Part shown: positions 24,421-36,679 of the stretch, piece after piece
How the letters are laid out: each line of letters begins with the position of its first letter
How positions within the stretch are numbered: position 1 is the stretch's first letter
Assembly: GCA_007922305.1 (NCBI GenBank)
Contig: ML677342.1
Location: forward strand, 186,001 to 250,000
Direction of reading: 5' to 3'
Length of the DNA: 64,000 bases
DNA from: Dermatemys mawii
Taxonomy: Eukaryota > Chordata > Testudines > Dermatemydidae
Translations under genes and position numbers: made by a program
Notes under the pieces: generated by a model
What the model was told of the DNA's origin: nothing
The model's input: only the letters and a program-made list of their open reading frames with translations
Database searches by the model: none

Positions 24421-26061
24421 TCATTCTAACCTCTCCTCCCTAAAAGGAGCAGATGAAAACAATTACAGTGATAGCAGAATATGTGCCTTAAAGTAAATAT
24501 AGGTCACTTTTGACATTCTTTTTCTAGACATATTTAAGTGCACATTATTCTCTTTCAGTAGTATTAGTGCTAAACTTCCCTAAAAATTTAAAGGTATGTG
24601 GCTTTTTGGATCAACTGTGCCATAGGAGAAAGCATGTTTTTCTTTTGTTAGGGTTATTTGTACACTGTAATTTATCGTGGCTTGTCACTTCACTAATACA
24701 GCTGGAAAAGCACTAGCTAAATGATCTACTCTAAAATAAAAGCAAAGGCATGTTCCCTTATGCCCAAAAAGTTTAAAACAGGAAATAAAATGAGTTTCTT
24801 TTACACTAAGTAGTTCAGCCAACAGATTTATTTTGAGTAGCAGAAGTAGTTCTCTACATATGGGAAACCAAATCAAGTTCTGCTCCTGAGAGTACAAGAA
24901 TCGTATGTCTTGAGGAGAGAGGGCTATCTGTATGACAATGTTGACCGGTAGTGACCACCACATCTGATGTGATTCTGCCATCCTGGCTGGTGACTCTGCT
25001 TTTCATTTGTAACTGCCCACAAAATCTCTCTACCATTGCAGAACCTGGTGGTGCTCCCAACCTATGTAGAGATCTTTGCATGCTTTCATTTCATTGAAAG
25101 GGTACAACTCACTTTTGCTTCAGACTATTTTGCACAAGATTAGATTGACATAATTAAGCCTGGTTTTTGTATAGTATATTTTATAGCTGATTAAGTTCTT
25201 CTGAAGCAAATAAATCAGCTTTTTAAACAAACGTTTTGCTACCCACATTCCCTTGGCACAACCAGAGCAGTTTACAGGACCGTTTCTGTTACATAGGTTT
25301 GTTTGCTCTCAGCATAGCTGAACTCACTTAAATTGAACTCATTTGCCACTCTGGGGCAAATTCTGGCACATTTTGTTGTCTTTAATTATTTCACTTAGAT
25401 GTCAGTAGCATAATTGTAGTCTTTTACAGTCTTGAATCATCTGTTTCTTATCTTTCCTAGTGAAAACCTGTGCACTTCATATAAACGTCAATATTTGATT
25501 GTATTTTCTGTCATGCAAAAATGTTACCAAATATATTACTGTCTCTCCAGTAATCTAATTCAGTGGATTTGGCAAACATGAATTGCTGAATAGTGGCTCC
25601 ATTAAATAAACATCAATTTAGAGTTGTTGTTTAACTTACGATTTTCTCTTTTGACTCTGGGTACTTGTGAACATTGAATGTGGATACATTCATCTCTCCA
25701 GTGTAGCCTTGCAAGCTTTTCATCATAGTCATAATTTTTGCTCATCCTTAATATAATAAAGTAATGTTGTTTTAGCTTCCTGTTAAAAACAACTCTGCAG
25801 ATGAATGGCTAAGTAGACTTTTGCAAGGCTGCTGTAGGAGTGCTGAAATAATGCAAGTCTGGCTTTCCAGCCCTATTATATCCTGAGACTTAGAAATCTA
25901 ATTTAACAAACAGGAAAGCTTAAGAATTGGCAAATTTGCAGAATTAAAGGCTAATCATGTGCAGATGGTATACCTGGAAACAAATATTATCGTGCACCCA
26001 GTGAAACGTTTTGTCTAGAGACATATTTACTAAAGTTTTCTTGCTGTCATCTTTCTGATAG

Positions 26062-26265
<204 letters not shown>

Positions 26266-27356
26266 TAGTTCAGCTTTAAAAGCTGAGGAATCAGTTGAAA
26301 GCAGGGAACCAAAGCAGTAGTATTTATAGTTGGAGTCTTCTGTGGTGTCAGACAGCTACAGCTTTTGGCTAAGCTTTTTAAAAAACATATAAACTAAATA
26401 TATTAACTTTTTTGTAAGAACTATCTGAGTGTTTTTTGAGTGGGATGGTAGCAGTGAGGCACTCTTGTTCCATCTAGTCTCAAATGAGATTCAAAGCAAG
26501 TTTCTGATCCTTTTTCCCTCCCCCCCCCACCCATGGCACATATTTGCAAAAATAGGAATGCTGGTACCAGTGAACTAGCCAAATTCTAACTTGGGTAACC
26601 ATATTCTGCCTACTTGAATTTCCCTTGGATGTCACTTTGCTGACTTTTCACTTGCCATAAAATTGTATAATGCTGTTGCAAGATATTAAACAGTTGTTTC
26701 ACACTAAAGATGGACTATAATGCATGTGTGAGTACACACTGGTTATACCAAATACACTTTACTAAAAACCTTTTTGCTGCTCACAGGACTGCTTTCCTAA
26801 AAGCAGCTGTGATATTTTAGAGGTTTATATTAAACAAGAGCAAATGCCTTTTAGGATTTCAGCAGGGTAGTGCTGCCCAAATTATTGAGTTTATGGGCAG
26901 CATGATATACAACATGCTAGTGTAGCAAGCATGTAAATTCCACTAGTGTTGAAATAATTTTTTGGGTTACTCCTTGTAGCAGAAGAGTTTACATTTCCAG
27001 ATGTACTTATAGAGGATTGTTCTCAGGGCAGTTATTATCCTAAGTGGAAATAAACTTAATTATGTATCATTATGGACGTTCTGGACATTGAGAGGCAGAG
27101 CTGGGCCCACAATTGGGGGAAGGGAAGTAGATGTAAGAAAAATTGATGATATTGCTATCAACTGTTGCCATTGGCTGCAAGACACTTGATTGCTCATATG
27201 AATTTTAGCTAAGAGGACAATTTGGTTTAATCACTACAGTTTAAAATAATTCTGCCTCTTGCCAGATAGCATTAGTTCTACAAAACAAGGAAATTATTAA
27301 ATGCAACAAATCTCTAGAAGAGATTACTCGGTATTAAATTGTACTTTTGTTCCTAG

Positions 27357-27480
27357 GGAGACTCGTCGAATGTTGGAAAGAGTGGTATATCAGCCTGGGT
27401 ATCCAGAAACCATAGTATCAGTTGCACGCTGGTACCTCCTACGACATTTATATGCCAAAGATGATTATGAATTAATAGAT
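27357..27480 (+). CDS. SKIC3: SKIC3 coding exon
   Basis: It encodes [20 protein letters not shown], then [20 protein letters not shown] and ID. The acceptor is ttcctag and the donor is gtaaga. Exit phase is 0. The preceding intron (26193-27356) has a short C run near 26519 and nothing else recognised. Confidence 0.92.
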
Positions 27481-28389
27481 GTAAGAGTCAGTCTATAACT
27501 ATACAGATCTATGCAAATGCCAATCATGTCGACTAGCTTTCTATGCTAGTCCCCATTTACAGACATATTTATGGGGTATGTTATGGAATCCTTCCAGATT
27601 TGGAAAGCAAAAGCATAATATAATTCCAGCTTTGTGTGGAGCCAGTGCTTCAAATCAAAGCTGTACCATGACTGTCAGGCAGAGTCAGCATAACTAATTG
27701 TAACTGAGACTGGATGCTGGCCAATTGTGCACTTCATCTTGTTTAAGACTGAGCTCTTTCAGAAAAAAAATGAAGGATTGTTTTTAATCTGATAATTTAT
27801 TTAAATGATGATTAGACTGTCAGCTCCAACACAGATGCAGACATAGGTCAAGACAGAATTGGGAGGAGGGGATTTGTTTTAATTACTATTGAATGTTGCA
27901 TTAAAAAAGTGCTCTCTAAACCTTCATATTTTGACTGTCACATCAGAAGCAGTATATTTGTTAACTGTGAATTTTAAGGGAATGGTGTTGAAAGTTCCTG
28001 CTCCAAAATGCATTACATTTTTAGATCACATCTGGGGCAAAATTCTTCTGAGTTCCCTGCTTTAGACATGCATTATGGGACACATGATAGAGTTGGCAAT
28101 ACAGAGTTCTTCTCAATATGATTCTGGTGCGGATTCATTGTACTCCATTCTGAGCAATCATTACTAGCGAGAGACTGACATAGAGCTCAGAGGAGTCAGA
28201 AAAATGTCTATGTATGGCTCAGGAGGGATTTTCTTAAAGAAAAATTGAGTTTAGTGTAGAATTTGGCTAAGTGACCACAGGGAGTGAGGAAGTGCTAAGG
28301 AGAACCTATGAACATCTGGAGAGCCTGTGAACCTATAAACACTAAGCTGAAGAGCTCTTCTTGAATAGTACAAAGGTCTCAAATAGGAG

Positions 28390-28590
28390 TCATAGAATTA
28401 AATTCAGAATGGGAAACCATAAACTGTCAGGAAAAACCTCCTGACAATGTTATATAAGTAGGCTGTGAGAGAGCTCCATCACATGGATCATATATAAAGT
28501 TAGACCTACCAAACACCCATAAGGGTCCTTCAGGGAGCAACCCTGCATTGACAGGCCATATGACCTACTTGATCTCTATCATCTTCAGTA
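28390..28590 (+). mobile_element. Degraded CR1 LINE 3' fragment
   Basis: The text runs aaactgtcaggaaaaacctcctgac, ctccatcac, then ccctgcattgac and atgacctacttgatctc. This follows the order of the CR1 3' untranslated region but is strongly diverged. It lies in the last SKIC3 intron. Confidence 0.45.
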
Positions 28591-28834
28591 TTTTCCCTTC
28601 TGTCAGTGAATCACTTAGTTGGAAAACTGACCTCAGCCCCAAGCAACAAATGATGTCTTCAGTTGCAGTGCTTGCAATTTAGTTTTTGAGATATTAAGCA
28701 AACTATTGCATAATACTGAAATATCCCATTTATCTCTGGATATTTGGGGTTGCTTGGGTTTTTAAAGGGGCTGAATAGGAGAGAGTCAAATATTTGAGTA
28801 TCACAAATAACTTTTTTTTTTAATTTTCCCACAG

Positions 28835-28912
28835 GCTCTTGTAGCGAATGCCAAAGCTAATGGAGATATTAGATCTCTGGAACTAGACAAGAAATTATCA
28901 GCATCTGTCTAG
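28835..28912 (+). CDS. SKIC3: SKIC3 terminal coding exon with stop
   Basis: Twenty-five codons, ALVANAKANGDIRSLELDKK then LSASV, followed by TAG at 28910-28912. The acceptor is tttcccacag. The exon starts in phase 0, continuing directly from ELID of the previous exon. The 3' UTR follows, with AATAAA at 29054 and ATTAAA at 29700. Confidence 0.93.
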   Translation, partial: ALVANAKANGDIRSLELDKKLSASV

Positions 28913-29053
28913 CATGGACTTCTTTCAGTGGGCAACCAGAAAGAAAAAAGTCAGAGGAAATTCATGAAACCTAATTCACACCATCTGCTAGCAGATCTGT
29001 TTTTTTTTTTAAGTGAAAATCATTTTTTGTTAGACAAAAGCAAATTGCTTTAA

Positions 29054-29059
29054 AATAAA
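29054..29059 (+). promoter_or_regulatory. SKIC3 candidate proximal poly(A) signal
   Basis: AATAAA 142 bases after the SKIC3 stop, followed by a T-rich tract. It would give a very short 3' UTR. Confidence 0.45.
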
Positions 29060-29699
29060 TATTTTTTTTAAGATGGAGACCGCCATCAACCTGTTTTTCC
29101 TTTACTTAAAACTCAAGTTCGTTTAACTTGTATTTTTCCTCACTAATACATTTATGTTGTACTGCTGCAATGGAGATTCCTTTTTATTTTTTCTGTTGGA
29201 GTTTACAGCAGATGTCCCTGCTCCTCACATGGACATTGCTTATCATTGTGCACTTTCAGTGGTGCAAAGGAGGACAAGTTTCTAGTTTTTGAAACAAAGC
29301 CTTAAGTTGTCAAAGTAGTATGCAAATTCAGATTTTTCAAGTTATTCCCAAGTGTTGTAACTTGCAGAAGTCTGAGCTTTCTATAATCATTATATTACAG
29401 CTGGGATTCAAATACATTTGCAACTTCACATGCAACGGTGGGAAGCAAAAAAATATATTTAACACTGCAGCTGATTAGGTTGCAAACAGGAGGAACCAGA
29501 TTTCTGCAACACTCTGGTCAAGGAAAATATAAATAAGTAAAACTGAGATTTTTGCACAATGATCCGGTCCCTGTTTATACTTATAAATGTGTACGGCAAT
29601 TTTGTATTTATGATTTTTTGGTAACCCTGCTGGTGACTGTTTGGATTAATCATGATAATTCTTGACACATGATGGAATTCTGCCCTGTACTTAGATGTA

Positions 29700-29705
29700 A
29701 TTAAA
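29700..29705 (+). promoter_or_regulatory. SKIC3 candidate distal poly(A) signal
   Basis: ATTAAA 788 bases after the SKIC3 stop, followed within 40 bases by a GT-rich stretch (agtgttttgttgc), the usual layout of a cleavage site. It is a better context than the AATAAA at 29054. Confidence 0.5.
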
Positions 29706-30870
29706 GTTAAAATGCAATGAATCTAGTCTGAGTGTTTTGTTGCAAACAGGAACTTACTGAATTCAGCACATATATTTAAATATGTGCTAATTTTCAAGTT
29801 TGAACAGGTTAGCTGGCCTGTTGCTCTTAATTTACCCAAAGGAGGAATGGCAAGGGTTTTCTGCTATTACCATCTCCCACAAACCACCGTGTAAGATATT
29901 TTCCTTAAGGTGATTGGTCAGATAGTTAATGTGATCTGAATGTAGCTCGGGGGTGGAGGAGGTAGGGGAAGGAAGAGTAATTGCTTCTCTCTCTAGGTCC
30001 CACTCTTCCTTTGCAGTCTTTGGTTCTTGGCTCAAACTCCACAAGAACTGAGTAGGATCCAACTATTAACCTTGCTTGCACAAATCATGTAATGTTACAC
30101 TATCACTAGCTACAATCCTGTTTCTGCCTGCTCATTTGAAGTTACACAAAACAAACTCCCCCCCCCCCGCCACAATGTTGTGAATTCCATGCCTTTATAG
30201 TTCATGTCAGTTGTCATTTTAGCAATAATCCTGTAGGATGATCTCATCACCTTATACATAAGTAGACTGAGGATTTTAATAATTACTCTGACTAGGGCAT
30301 TGTGGCCTAGTGTGCTCCTTCCATTCCTCCATTTTTTTTCTCACCCACAAGCTTTCTGTATGCCACCCCTGTTTTCAGGGGCTCTTTCCATTTGCCCTTG
30401 TCTCTCTGCCAGGGTCCCTATGTGCCCTCATGACATAGTCCTCCATTCTCCCCATCAGTATTTGTGTCCTCATACCTGGGGCTCTGTGTTACCCCTATTT
30501 CCCCTACAGCCGACACACCATTTTTATTTTGTCTTTATCCAGCTTTCTTTCAGCACCATCACTTTCAAATTGTATTGGGAGGATCAACAGTTGACTGGGG
30601 AGGTACTGTTATGCAGGAATGTGTTTTTGATCTATAGATAATTTTAGAGGTGATTGGAGCTGCTGGCTCTGCTAATCAGATGCCCGAGAGGTTCTACCTT
30701 TCCCTTCCTTTCAGTTTTATCACATCACAGGCAAACATACAGAGAAATGCTTCTGAGTTGAATGTTAGACCTTACTTTACTCAGATAATGTCAGGATGGG
30801 GAAATAAGAAAATGAATGTCTCCAGTCCGTCATTAATGTTAGTTATCAATCATATAACTTCAGTAATAAC

Positions 30871-31285
30871 TGTTGGACCAACTTTTGGTGAAAGAGACAA
30901 GCTTTTGAGCTATACAGAGTTCTTCCAGTCTGGGCAATGTACTCCATATCACAGCTAAATACAAAGGTGGAACAAACTAAGCATAAAGAGTTAAGATGTT
31001 GCAAGAGATGGTTCCAGAGGAAGTAGACAATTAACACCTCTGCAGTGATAGGACAAAGGAGGGTTAGTGGGTTCAGATTGTTATAATAAGACAATCTGTT
31101 GAGAACACTGTTTCACCTTATATTTAGCTGTGCCACTGCATGCCTTTCCCAGACCTGAAGAAGAGCTCTATGTAACTCAAGAGCTTGTCTCTTTCACCAC
31201 CAGAAGTTGGTCCAATAAAAGACACTACCTCACCTACCTGTCTACCTCCTATTATGGGACCAACATGACTACACCAACACTCCGA
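30871..31285. mobile_element. Foldback element with about 65-bp inverted arms
   Basis: The left arm, ttggaccaacttttggtg through gacaagctttt and agagttcttccagtctggg, is mirrored in reverse complement at about 31150-31215 (cccagacctgaagaagagct through agcttgtctctttcaccacc and agttggtccaa). The tail ggaccaacatgactacacc follows. A second copy in the opposite orientation lies at 53806-54106. It is a non-autonomous repeat of a kind common in turtles. Confidence 0.7.
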
Positions 31286-31840
31286 ATAAGTCATCTGTCA
31301 ATTGAAGATGTTCTTCATGTCATCAAATAAGTTACTTTCAAAGTCGTCTTTGAATTAGAAGAAACTGTTAGTTGATATTTCTAACAAGATAATTGTATAG
31401 CCTAAAGCAATTTATTATGCACAGTGAAGAAAGCAAGCTAGGTGTAGGTAGTGAAGATCATGTGCAAACTGTTAAGGGAAGGCTCTAATTTAAATTTATG
31501 AAATCCAAGAAATATAAGACAAAGGAAGTGTGCAGCATGTAAAGGTATGAAAAGTGTCTGCTGTGTTCTGTGCAAAAGAATTTCAGGTTTACCAAGGGTG
31601 GGACAGGTTTTAGCAATTAGTTCTTCTGTTGATCTAAAAGAAGTTTACGAATGAAGGCAAGAAGAATTCCCATTTTACAGAGGGGGAAACAGCCGTAGTA
31701 ATGAAGTGACTTAGCCAAGATCAAGGGTAGAGATGGGAATAATAATAAATAAAATTAAAAAAAAAAAGAAAGGGGGTCCACTCATTCCTAGGTAGGTTCG
31801 CCATCTAGTGGTGCATACTACCTTCTTTTAAAGCAGAAAT

Positions 31841-31915
31841 AGGGTGAAATCCTGGCCCTAGTGATGTCAAAGACAAAACTCCCATTAACGTTTATGGAGC
31901 CAGGATATCATCCAT
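31841..31915. repeat. Short palindromic repeat (atcctggcc type)
   Basis: gaaatcctggccctagtg and the downstream tttatggagccaggatatc are imperfect reverse complements around a short centre. Short foldback repeats of this form are scattered through sauropsid DNA. Confidence 0.5.
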
Positions 31916-34198
31916 GACACTTAAACTCCCTTATCTACATATGAAATAAAATCAGTTCATGAGAATCTAAAGAAAAAAATCTTTATACTCCATCTCTGTG
32001 AGTCACCTACTTTGAGCTGGAAAGCATACTGCCCTTCAATAATACTTTCACCAAATAGGATTTTCTTATTCAAACATTGTTTCACACAAAATTAAATCAC
32101 AAAACATGACCAGCACGCTGATCTAATATATTTAGGTATTCTGTTTAGTTTAAGTGAAAGCAAAGCATTTGTGAGGAATAGGAACAGCCTTACAACCAAT
32201 ACAAAGTTTTGATTGGCCAAAAACCATAGTAACAAATAACTCCGCCTGTCCTGCAAATTGGGTTATGGTTATCTGATGCTCCAAAGTACTCTGAGCTGCC
32301 TATAGCTCTGGAATCTCTCTTTCAGCTTAATGCTATGTAAATAACACATTTTAGCCCAAACCCTTTTCTTAAAAAAGCATAAGGCCCAGTCCTACATTTT
32401 TCTTGGATGAGAACTTCCAAGATTCGGCCTTGAATTCTGTTACCTGCCTTGCCATCTGGCCAGACTAATATGCCTTTCACAAAGCCAACCAATGAGGAAG
32501 AGCTGCGAACAGCCAGGAACCTTTGGCTGGATGTAAAGATGAGTATAAATTTGATCAAGAGGAAAAGATGGCTAGAAGCTTTTGATCATGTCTTTTTGCA
32601 CAACTGCCCAATCAACAATAGCAATACTGAAGCTCAGATAGCACATTTATTTCACATGAAATTTTAATTCTAAATTATGTCTCAAACGTGCAGTGTAACC
32701 AATCAATACTTTGTGCGCTAGCCTGAAGGAAAGCATAATCTTGTTCAAAGGAGGGAATTGTGGGGGGGAGGGGGAAGGAGCCTTCCCCACTCAGTCTGCA
32801 TACCTGCAGCCCTGGTCTTCCCCTTGTGTCAGGTTTAAGCTCTATGTAGGATGCTCTGGAATAAATAATTTCCTCGGTGGCCCTATATTTTGCCATAACT
32901 TCATGGCTGATACAAATAATGTTATGGCACCTCGTAGTGTCACCTTCATAGGCAGGGAATAATGTGAAGCTTACTGGATGAGTTCAGAAGACATTGACTA
33001 AGGGTCTGTAGAAATGTATTGCTGTTCCCTGAAAATGTGCGGGGGGGGGACACACTGATGTGATCTCAAAGGGTTGCCAAGATTGGAACAGTGAACAGTG
33101 TTAAACATAAACACGTGTCTCATAAGAATGCTACCTGCAAGGCCCTAGATGAGTCAAACTTACCAAAATGGAAACACAAAAGGAATGAATTTGACATTGG
33201 TCACTCTTTTTGTCTTTACATCATTTCCTGTTGTGATTCTAGTTTTTTGCATATACCATAGAAAAGGAAGGTTTCTTTGCAGCAGGAAAAGTATATTTGT
33301 CACTGAATTGGATTCTCCTGGTATCCAAACTGAGGCCCAGTCATTAACCATGCTGTAAAAGAGGCTATGCAGGGCCCTTGCTTGAGAAAGTTTTCCCTGT
33401 GTGCTGTCCTAGACAAACATGGAAAACCCAAGACACTATATTATCTGAGTTCTGTCCCATGTGATTTGCTGGAGAGAGGTTCAGAGACAATGACTTTATC
33501 AGTTGTAGGACAGAGTATCTACCACAATTGCATTGTGATCATTTCCCACTCCCCCACCTTCAGCTCTGGCAAAACTGTCTCTGACTTCAGTGGGACTGGA
33601 ATTTAGTGTGTACAAGTGCCTTAGAATCCTGGCACCTGAATTACCAAGTAAACTAAGTTCAGGGTTGTTTCCTTTTTTAAAGTTGAAGCAGATAAAAATG
33701 TATTTAAGATTTTATTTTACACACTTCAATAATCAAGAACCTAGGTATACCATCACCTTCTTTCCATGAATCAGAAAAGCAGCTTCGAAATAGATACTGT
33801 AGTTCTGATAATGCAAAAATTATAATTATCTTGCCTTTGATCTGTAACTTGCACCAGTTTCCTTAGCTGCACTGAATGACTCCACTCTCTTGATCTTTAA
33901 CCCCAACGGCACTGCAGAAAATGTTCTGCTATATTCTAGAGACACTGAGGTGAGGATTGCTATTCTTCCTTCAATTGCCATTTAATATTAATGGACTTAA
34001 TGTATATGCATAGAGCAGTACTGGGAGAATTTATTAGGCCTAATTTTGATTTTAGTTGTACCAGTCTAAAACTAGCATAATTTAGACCAGAAGTGGGCTT
34101 GTTATTCTTAAGAATTCCAGGACAGGTGGATCCTAAAAATCCCCAAATAAGAGCTAATTTTTGTGAAATATCCTTTTCAAATCTGTCAGTCCTTAATC

Positions 34199-34204
34199 TT
34201 TATT
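34199..34204 (-). promoter_or_regulatory. FAM81B candidate poly(A) signal
   Basis: AATAAA on the minus strand, 218 bases beyond the FAM81B stop codon. It is the first canonical hexamer noted downstream of the terminal exon. Confidence 0.4.
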
Positions 34205-34421
34205 TTCTTGCCACACTGACCTTGCTTCAACATATTAAAACAAGACAAAAATCACCAAAACTGAATTTCTTTAGTGTTGCACTAGATTATGAAGGCTCTA
34301 CTATAAAATATGATTTAAACAGAGCAGTAACATGCTATGGAGACATGAGATTTTCTTATTTCAGTCTTTAAGCCAACAGTCCTGTTATGTTGAGAGAACA
34401 ACTGCAAATGCTGGAAAAGCT

Positions 34422-34543
34422 TCAGTCTTCCTGAAATTCAGTTATTTTTTTAATGTCTTTCTGGAATTTCTTTTTTTCTAGTTTTAGTTTTGTCGTCTGT
34501 ATTCGTTGGAGTGAGTTGAGAGCTTCATGAATGGACTGAAATC
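34422..34543 (-). CDS. FAM81B: FAM81B terminal coding exon with stop
   Basis: On the minus strand an acceptor tttttacaccag precedes two bases that complete Gly from the 37346 exon. Then 39 codons follow: FQSIHEALNSLQRIQTTKLK, LEKKKFQKDIKKITEF and QED, ending in TGA at 34424-34422. The lysine-rich helix is what a FAM81 C-terminus looks like, and the phase fits exactly. There is no ATG-initiated frame here, so an ORF scan misses it. Confidence 0.85.
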
Positions 34544-35226
34544 CTGGTGTAAAAATAGGTATATATAGTTAAATTATGGTCAAAGGCTTTTATGCAACCC
34601 TGCAGTTATAAGCTACCATTTAATCTAAAACCCATTAAGGCTATTCTATCTAATCTGTTTTATTTCATGTCATGGAGAGGCTTTAGTATTTTAAATGATA
34701 ACCTCCTTGGCTTTGGAATCACATCTTCATGTGTACTGGGCAGCACCAAACATACTGGCAGAGCTCCCAGAATTATAGCAATAGTACTGGAACTTGCATC
34801 AAATTTATTGGGTGTGAAAATTGAATTCTATACGATGTCCAAAAAATTAACAAAAAAATGATGTCCTGCTTGTTATTGAAGTTGCCTTTCTCCAGCTGTG
34901 CAGTTTCACTGTTAAAAGCATGACTAATGCCCTGTTTTTCCAGTAACTGATTTGTAAGTCTATATATCATTACTTTTGGACCCATGAAATAACCTAATCA
35001 CATTTACATACCCCTAGAGGCATCGCTCCTGCAATTGACAGCATGTCAGGAGATCCTTGCACTCACAAAGAGCCCACCCCCGAAGTCAAGGGAGCTGAGT
35101 GCCTCTGCAGCAATCATCAGGTAGAACCAAACAGGATAGTTTTAGCCAGCAACACTGTAAAGTAGGCAGAGCCTTTCTCAGGGCTCACCCTCAGGCAGCT
35201 TCAAAGCCTTTTCCCTCTTCCTAAAG

Positions 35227-36038
35227 CAGGGGTGGGCAAACTACGGCCCGCGGGCCATATCTGGCCCGTTCACCATTTTTATCCGGCCCGCCAGCTGTGT
35301 TGGGGGGCTGGAGCCAGTGGCTCCTCACTCCCAGCCAGGGGTGCCAGGCAAGCACAGCTAGCCACAGGCCTACACTGCCAGCCCGGGGGCCGGACTGGGA
35401 GAAGGGGGAGGCGCGGGAGCCCCGAGCTCCCCAGCGGGGGCACCAGGCCAGGAGCACGGGGAGCCACGGGGGGCCCGCGCTCCCCGTTGGAGGTGCTGGG
35501 TCGGGAGAAGCCGCGGGAGCCCCGCGCTCCTGGCTGAGGCGCCAGCCGGAAGCGCGGGGAGCCGAGGGGGCTCCGCGATCCCTGGTGGATGCGCTGGGCC
35601 TGGAGCACAGGGAGCTGCGCCCCCCAGCGCGGGCGCCGGGCTGGGAGCACGGGGAGGGCCGAGACGCTGGAGCTGGCTGAGCAGGTAAGCCGCGGGCAGG
35701 AAGGGGAGTGGAGGGGAAGGGGGCTTAGGAGGTGGGGTCCAAGGTGGTGGTGGTTTCGAGGGGGTCTCAGAAGGGGGCAGTTAGGGAATAAGGAGTAGGG
35801 GGCCTTAGAGGGTGGGGTTCTGGGGGGGGGGAAGTTAGGGTTGGGGGTCTCCAGAGGGGCGATCAGGGTACGAAGGGGGGGTTGGATGGGTTGGGGGTTC
35901 CGAGGGAGGCAGGCAGGGGGCAGATAGGGGGCAGGGGCAGGCCAGGCCGTTTGGGGAGGCACAGCCTTCCCTACCCGGCCCTCCGCACCATTTTGAAGCC
36001 CAATGTGGCCCTCGGGCCAAAAAGTTTCCCCACCCCTG
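35227..36038. mobile_element. GC-rich hAT-type element, 812 bp
   Basis: It starts caggggtgggcaaactac and ends aagtttccccacccctg, so the termini are inverted repeats of about 15 bases. The 8-base flanks (tcctaaag left, gtttagcc right) do not match, so either the target duplication has decayed or the copy was rearranged. The first 460 bases are CpG- and G-rich; the rest is G-runs. Long ORFs on both strands (35279-35962 and others) are composition artefacts. It lies in the last FAM81B intron. Confidence 0.85.
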
Positions 36039-36160
36039 GTTTAGCCTCATTATCTCTGACATGAAGTTCAGCAACCAAGGATTTGCTGCTGAGAAGGTTC
36101 GTCCTCCAGCATCTGCATTTTAAAATTCAGGAATTCTCTAATTGCATCATCCTGCTAGAT

Positions 36161-36679
36161 CCAGCTCCAGCGTCTCGGCCCTCCCCCAGCTCCCAGCCCG
36201 GCGCCCGCGCTGGGGAGCACAGCCCCCGCAGCTCCTCCGGGTGCGACTCCCTGTGCTTCCGGCCCAGCGCCTCCACCAGGGAGCGCGGGGCTCCCGCGGC
36301 TCCTCCCGGCCCAGCGTCCCCGCTGGGGAGCGCAGGCCCCCGCGGCTCCCCCGCTCCCGGCCGGCGCCCCCACCGGGAGCATGGGGCTCCCACAGTTCCT
36401 CCCGGCCCGGTGCCTCCACCGGGGAGCACGGGCCCCCGCGGCTCCCCGTGCTCCCGGCCTGGTGCCCCCGCTGGGGAGCTCGGGTCTCCCGTGCCTCCCC
36501 CTTCTCCCAGCCCGGCCCCTGAGGCTGGCAGTGCAGGCCCATGGCTAGCTGTGCTCGCCTGGAACCCCTGGCTGGGAGTGAGGGGCCACTGGCACTGGCC
36601 CCCCGACACAGCTGGCCGGCCGGATAAAAATGGCAAACAGGCTGGATATGGCCTGCGGGCCTTAGTTTGCCTACCCCTG
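36161..36679. mobile_element. Inverted partial copy of the 35227 hAT element
   Basis: The reverse complement of this segment begins caggggtaggcaaactaagg and follows the first 460 or so bases of the 35227 element closely (for example cactcccagccaggggt and agctccccagcgggggcacc are shared). The opposite terminus is missing. Direct repeats tgctagat (36153-36160) and tgctggat (36680-36687) flank it with one mismatch, as if an internally deleted copy had inserted by itself. The ORFs at 36083-36772 are not genes. Confidence 0.82.

Larger units (their letters stand above)
29750..34190. other. Intergenic sequence between the 3' ends of SKIC3 and FAM81B
   Basis: This is the gap between the two convergent genes. 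It contains the foldback elements at 30871-31285 and 31841-31915, a C run near 30160 and an MIR/L2-like cattttacagaggggg motif near 31670. The small ORFs at 30300-30641, 32322-32667, 32711-32962 and 33149-33606 have no supporting signals. Confidence 0.7.

Noticed and set aside
35279..35962. 227-codon - strand frame, plus several + strand frames
   Set aside because: Inside the GC-rich hAT element; low-complexity Pro/Arg-rich translation in several frames at once indicates composition, not coding.
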